Positions 40,018 to 42,167 of a stretch of 42,167 bases of DNA are shown piece after piece (position 1 is the first letter of the stretch; the number at the start of each line of letters is the position of its first letter). The notes beneath the pieces are model-generated. The model ran no database searches. It was not told the origin of the DNA and saw nothing but the letters and a program-made list of their open reading frames with translations. A program made the position numbers and the translations under genes. The DNA lies in assembly GCA_020026435.1 (NCBI GenBank), contig JAHHQK010000016.1, positions 1 through 42,167 on the forward strand, read 5' to 3'. This stretch comes from Alistipes sp. (GTDB taxonomy: Bacteria; Bacteroidota; Bacteroidia; Bacteroidales; Rikenellaceae).

Positions 40018-40398
40018 ATGCTTATGCTTAAAGAAGGACTTACCGCCCGCAGTCGGGTGACGGTGACCGAAGCCAACACGGCCGCCACAATGGGTTCGGG
40101 AGACCTGCCCGTATTTGCCACTCCCTCGATGGTGGCGCTTATGGAGCATGCGGCCATGACGGCCGTGGCCCCCGAATTGGATGAAGCATCGACGACGGTC
40201 GGCGCACGTATGGATACCACCCACCTCAAACCTTCGGGCATGGGGGCCGAGATCGTGGCCACGGCCGTGCTGACGGCTGTCGAGGGCCGCAAACTCACCT
40301 TCCGGGTCAAGGCCGAGGACGGCGAGGGCGTGATCGGTGAGGGCGAGCATATCCGCTATGTGGTCGATCGCGTGAAATTCATGTCGAAAGTCAAATAG
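40018..40398 (+). CDS. Hotdog-fold thioesterase, FlK-like
   Basis: A 126-residue single hotdog-domain protein. Thr35, Glu43 and His69 have the same spacing as the catalytic Thr42, Glu50 and His76 of the fluoroacetyl-CoA thioesterase FlK, and the surrounding ATPSMVALMEHAA and TTHLKPSG segments agree. Such enzymes are dimers that hydrolyse small acyl-CoA or acyl-ACP thioesters; most members of the family act on ordinary substrates, so fluoroacetate is not implied. Met3 (40024) is an alternative start. It has its own -7 box and no operon partner, and is followed after 69 bases by a copy of the hairpin element. Confidence 0.88.
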   Translation: MLMLKEGLTARSRVTVTEANTAATMGSGDLPVFATPSMVALMEHAAMTAVAPELDEASTTVGARMDTTHLKPSGMGAEIVATAVLTAVEGRKLTFRVKAEDGEGVIGEGEHIRYVVDRVKFMSKVK

Positions 40399-40467
40399 AT
40401 CCCGAAGTCGCGGGCAGTCTGCCCCGATCGGATTCGGGAGGAAGCGTCGAAACCCTCTTGCGGGAAA

Positions 40468-40525
40468 ATTCCCTCTGTCACAATTATCTGTGGCAGGGGG
40501 AATCTTCTATATTCGGGTCTTGTGA
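40468..40525. repeat. Dispersed intergenic hairpin element, copy E
   Basis: A continuous 15-base stem (40468-40482 and 40489-40503, with three G-U pairs) and a 6-base loop. The tip reads in the opposite sense to copies A and D (AATTATCTGT, whose complement contains ACAGATAATT). The tail keeps TCTTGTGACA but the second stem is not clear. It lies in a convergent spacer, 57 bases beyond the nhaD stop. Confidence 0.65.
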
Positions 40526-40560
40526 CATACTTTTTTTTTGTAGTCATCGGAAGCCGGGGC

Positions 40561-41885
40561 TTAGAACCCGATCCAGTGTTCGAGCCACAGGACTCCGATG
40601 CCTGCGAGATAGCCCGCCAGGGCCGGCAGGGAGATCCGCTTGAGGTACCAGCTGAACGAGATGTTCTGAAGTCCCATGGCCACCACGCCGGCAGCCGATC
40701 CGATGATCAGAAGACTGCCGCCCGAGCCTGCGCTGAAGGTCAGAAGATGCCAGAACAAACCGTCGCGTGTGAAATGCCCCAGGAAGACCGGGTCGGCGGC
40801 CGCGCTCAACGATGCGGGGTCGGGCAGGGGATACATACCTATGGCGGCGGCTACCAGGGGAACGTTGTCGATGATGGCCGACATCAGACCGATCGACCCC
40901 GCGATGACGAATACCTCGTGGACGTTGTGGTCGAGCCAGAGGGCCGTCGAGGAGAGTAGTCCCGAGCTCTCGAGTACGGCTACCGACATCAGAATACCCA
41001 GGAAAAAGAGGATGGTCGGCAGGTCGATGTGTTTCAGAATCCGAGCCACACGGTTCTCGATGCGGGTTTCTATCGTGTGACCGTGGTCGTAGATCAGCTC
41101 CGTGATGATCCACAGGACTCCCAACGAGAGCATCATGCCCATGTAGGGCGGGAGTCCCGTTACGGATTTGTAGACGGGGACAAACAGCAGACCCGCCACG
41201 CCCAGGATGAGGATTGTGAGGCTCAGCCTGCGGGGAACGGGTTGGGTGGGGATCTCGGGGTCGGTGACGATGACGCCGATCTCGACTTTCGGGATGCGGC
41301 GGGAGATCCACCAGGTGGGGATGATGACCGAGACGAGCGAGGGCAGGAGCTGGGTGGTGATGAGCGATCCGGTGGTGATGTTGCCCCTCATCCAGAGCAT
41401 GATGGTGGTGACATCGCCGATGGGTGACCACACGCCGCCGCTGTTGGCCGCGACGACGTGATGCCCGCAAAGAGCATCAGGAGATGCTTGTCGGGGATGA
41501 TACGGCGCAGGAGCATGATGATGATGATGGTGGTGGTCATGTTGTCGAGTGTGGCCGACATGAAGAAGGTGATCGTGACGGTGAGCCAGAGCAGCTTGCG
41601 GGGCGATCGGGTGGTGATGTGGCGCGTGATGACGGAGAATCCCTCGTGAATGTCGATCAGGTCGACGATGGTCATCGCGCCGATCAGGAAGATCAGGATC
41701 TCGCACGTGTCACCCAGCTGCGCGACGGTCTCGTTGGGGGCGTCGGCATGGCTCCACAGGGCGTAGACGCCCCACATCACGCCGCTCATCAGTAGGGCGA
41801 CGCCGGCTTTGTTGATACGTAGTTTGTGTTCGAGGGCGATAAACGTGTAGCCCGCGACGAAAATCAGCAGAAGAGCGGTGATCAT
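40561..41885 (-). pseudogene. nhaD: NhaD-type Na+/H+ antiporter gene with frameshift
   Basis: Two overlapping frames together form one NhaD-family antiporter of about 441 residues. The N-terminal part (from 41885) has MITALLLIFVAGYTFIALEHKLRINKAG and ends in-family at HLLMLFAGI. The C-terminal part resumes at VVAANSGGVWSPIGDVTTIMLW, the family's conserved core motif, and runs to the stop at 40561. The frames change at about 41458-41459 (one base missing, or two extra, between ATC and GTC GTC). NhaD proteins exchange Na+ for H+ across the inner membrane. The rest of the gene is intact with many membrane segments. The shift may be a sequencing error, a recent null mutation, or recoding; the intact rest favours error or a very recent event. 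Confidence 0.82.
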
Positions 41886-42091
41886 GGTATTCGTGTGGTT
41901 TAGGGACGGGTGTGCTTGGGTGCAAACCGCCGTGGGTGGGGGTGTGCAAATTCCGTGCAGCTTTCCCTTCTGTCGGCTTTGAGTGGCTTCGGACGGGGTG
42001 TCTTCGGCTGTTTTTGGGGGCTGATCCCGGGATTTGCTGGCGGAAAGAGTGGTGCAAAATGTGCCGGAAAATGATTTTTTCGGGGGAAGAG

Positions 42092-42121
42092 TTGGTTTTT
42101 GTAAATTTTTGTCTATCTTTG
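42092..42121 (+). promoter_or_regulatory. tRNA promoter
   Basis: TTG (42092-42094), 19 bases and TATCTTTG (42114-42121) form an ideal Bacteroidetes promoter. It lies about 22 bases before the probable tRNA start. Confidence 0.8.
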
Positions 42122-42143
42122 CACTCGCTTACGAGCAATTGTT

Positions 42144-42167
42144 TGAGCTGTGGTGTAATGGTAACAC
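42144..42167 (+). tRNA. Probable tRNA-Gln, 3' truncated by the window end
   Basis: The acceptor arm starts TGAGCTG with U1. T8 and G9 follow, and then the D stem GTGT pairs with ACAC around AATGGTA. U1 and this D arm fit bacterial tRNA-Gln. Only the first 24 bases are present, so the anticodon is not visible. Confidence 0.55.

Noticed and set aside
40018..40398. Fluoroacetate detoxification role for the FlK-like thioesterase
   Set aside because: Only the catalytic spacing supports it. Most relatives act on other acyl thioesters, and no fluorine-related genes are nearby.
1068..42167. Phage, insertion sequence or CRISPR elements
   Set aside because: No transposase, integrase, cas gene, direct-repeat array or long terminal inverted repeat was seen.

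Overview
The window looks like a chromosomal segment of a high-GC gut Bacteroidales bacterium, most likely Alistipes (Rikenellaceae). Supporting signs are the many Bacteroidetes-type promoters (TTG, about 19-21 bases, TAnnTTTG), lipoproteins with acidic residues after the lipid cysteine, TonB-dependent receptors, weak Shine-Dalgarno signals, and conserved genes (ffh, era, pflBA, rmuC) of the expected length. The genus is inferred from general resemblance, not from a search. Most of the window is ordinary chromosome; there is no phage, insertion sequence, CRISPR array or rRNA.

Layout. 1-7.45 kb: a truncated OB-fold-like secreted protein, a terminator, then a four-gene operon on the plus strand (NUC-type nuclease lipoprotein, endonuclease/exonuclease/phosphatase-family protein, large TonB-dependent receptor, DUF5689-like lipoprotein). 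This resembles a surface system for degrading and importing nucleic acid or another phosphodiester. 8-14.4 kb: rmuC, a nitroreductase, pflBA (anaerobic pyruvate cleavage) and a cysteine-rich DUF1847 protein. 14.9-18.8 kb (minus): DUF2975 membrane protein, XRE-type regulator and an M16 peptidase. 19.1-22.9 kb (plus): a lipoprotein, then an acyl-ACP thioesterase / glycosyltransferase / DIP1984-family cluster.

23.2-30.8 kb is the most distinctive region: a promoter and cobalamin riboswitch, followed by a surface lipoprotein (possible BtuH-like), an LRR / receptor-L-domain-like surface lipoprotein, a BtuG-like beta-propeller lipoprotein and a BtuB-like TonB-dependent receptor. The genes look like one vitamin B12 capture operon, with an intrinsic terminator between the LRR gene and btuG. 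The LRR protein is the component whose role is least explained.

31.2-35.7 kb (minus): era, a TPR protein and an MFS transporter in one direction. 36.2-39.9 kb (minus): a lipoprotein, ffh and a DUF4294 protein. 40.0-40.4 kb: a thioesterase with the fluoroacetyl-CoA thioesterase triad. 40.6-41.9 kb (minus): an NhaD-type Na+/H+ antiporter interrupted by an apparent frameshift. The window ends inside a probable tRNA-Gln gene with a near-ideal promoter.

Five intergenic spacers (7.9, 10.4, 14.5, 36.1 and 40.5 kb) carry related hairpin elements with a conserved tip and a conserved 3' tail. This is a dispersed repeat family that the genes do not explain.
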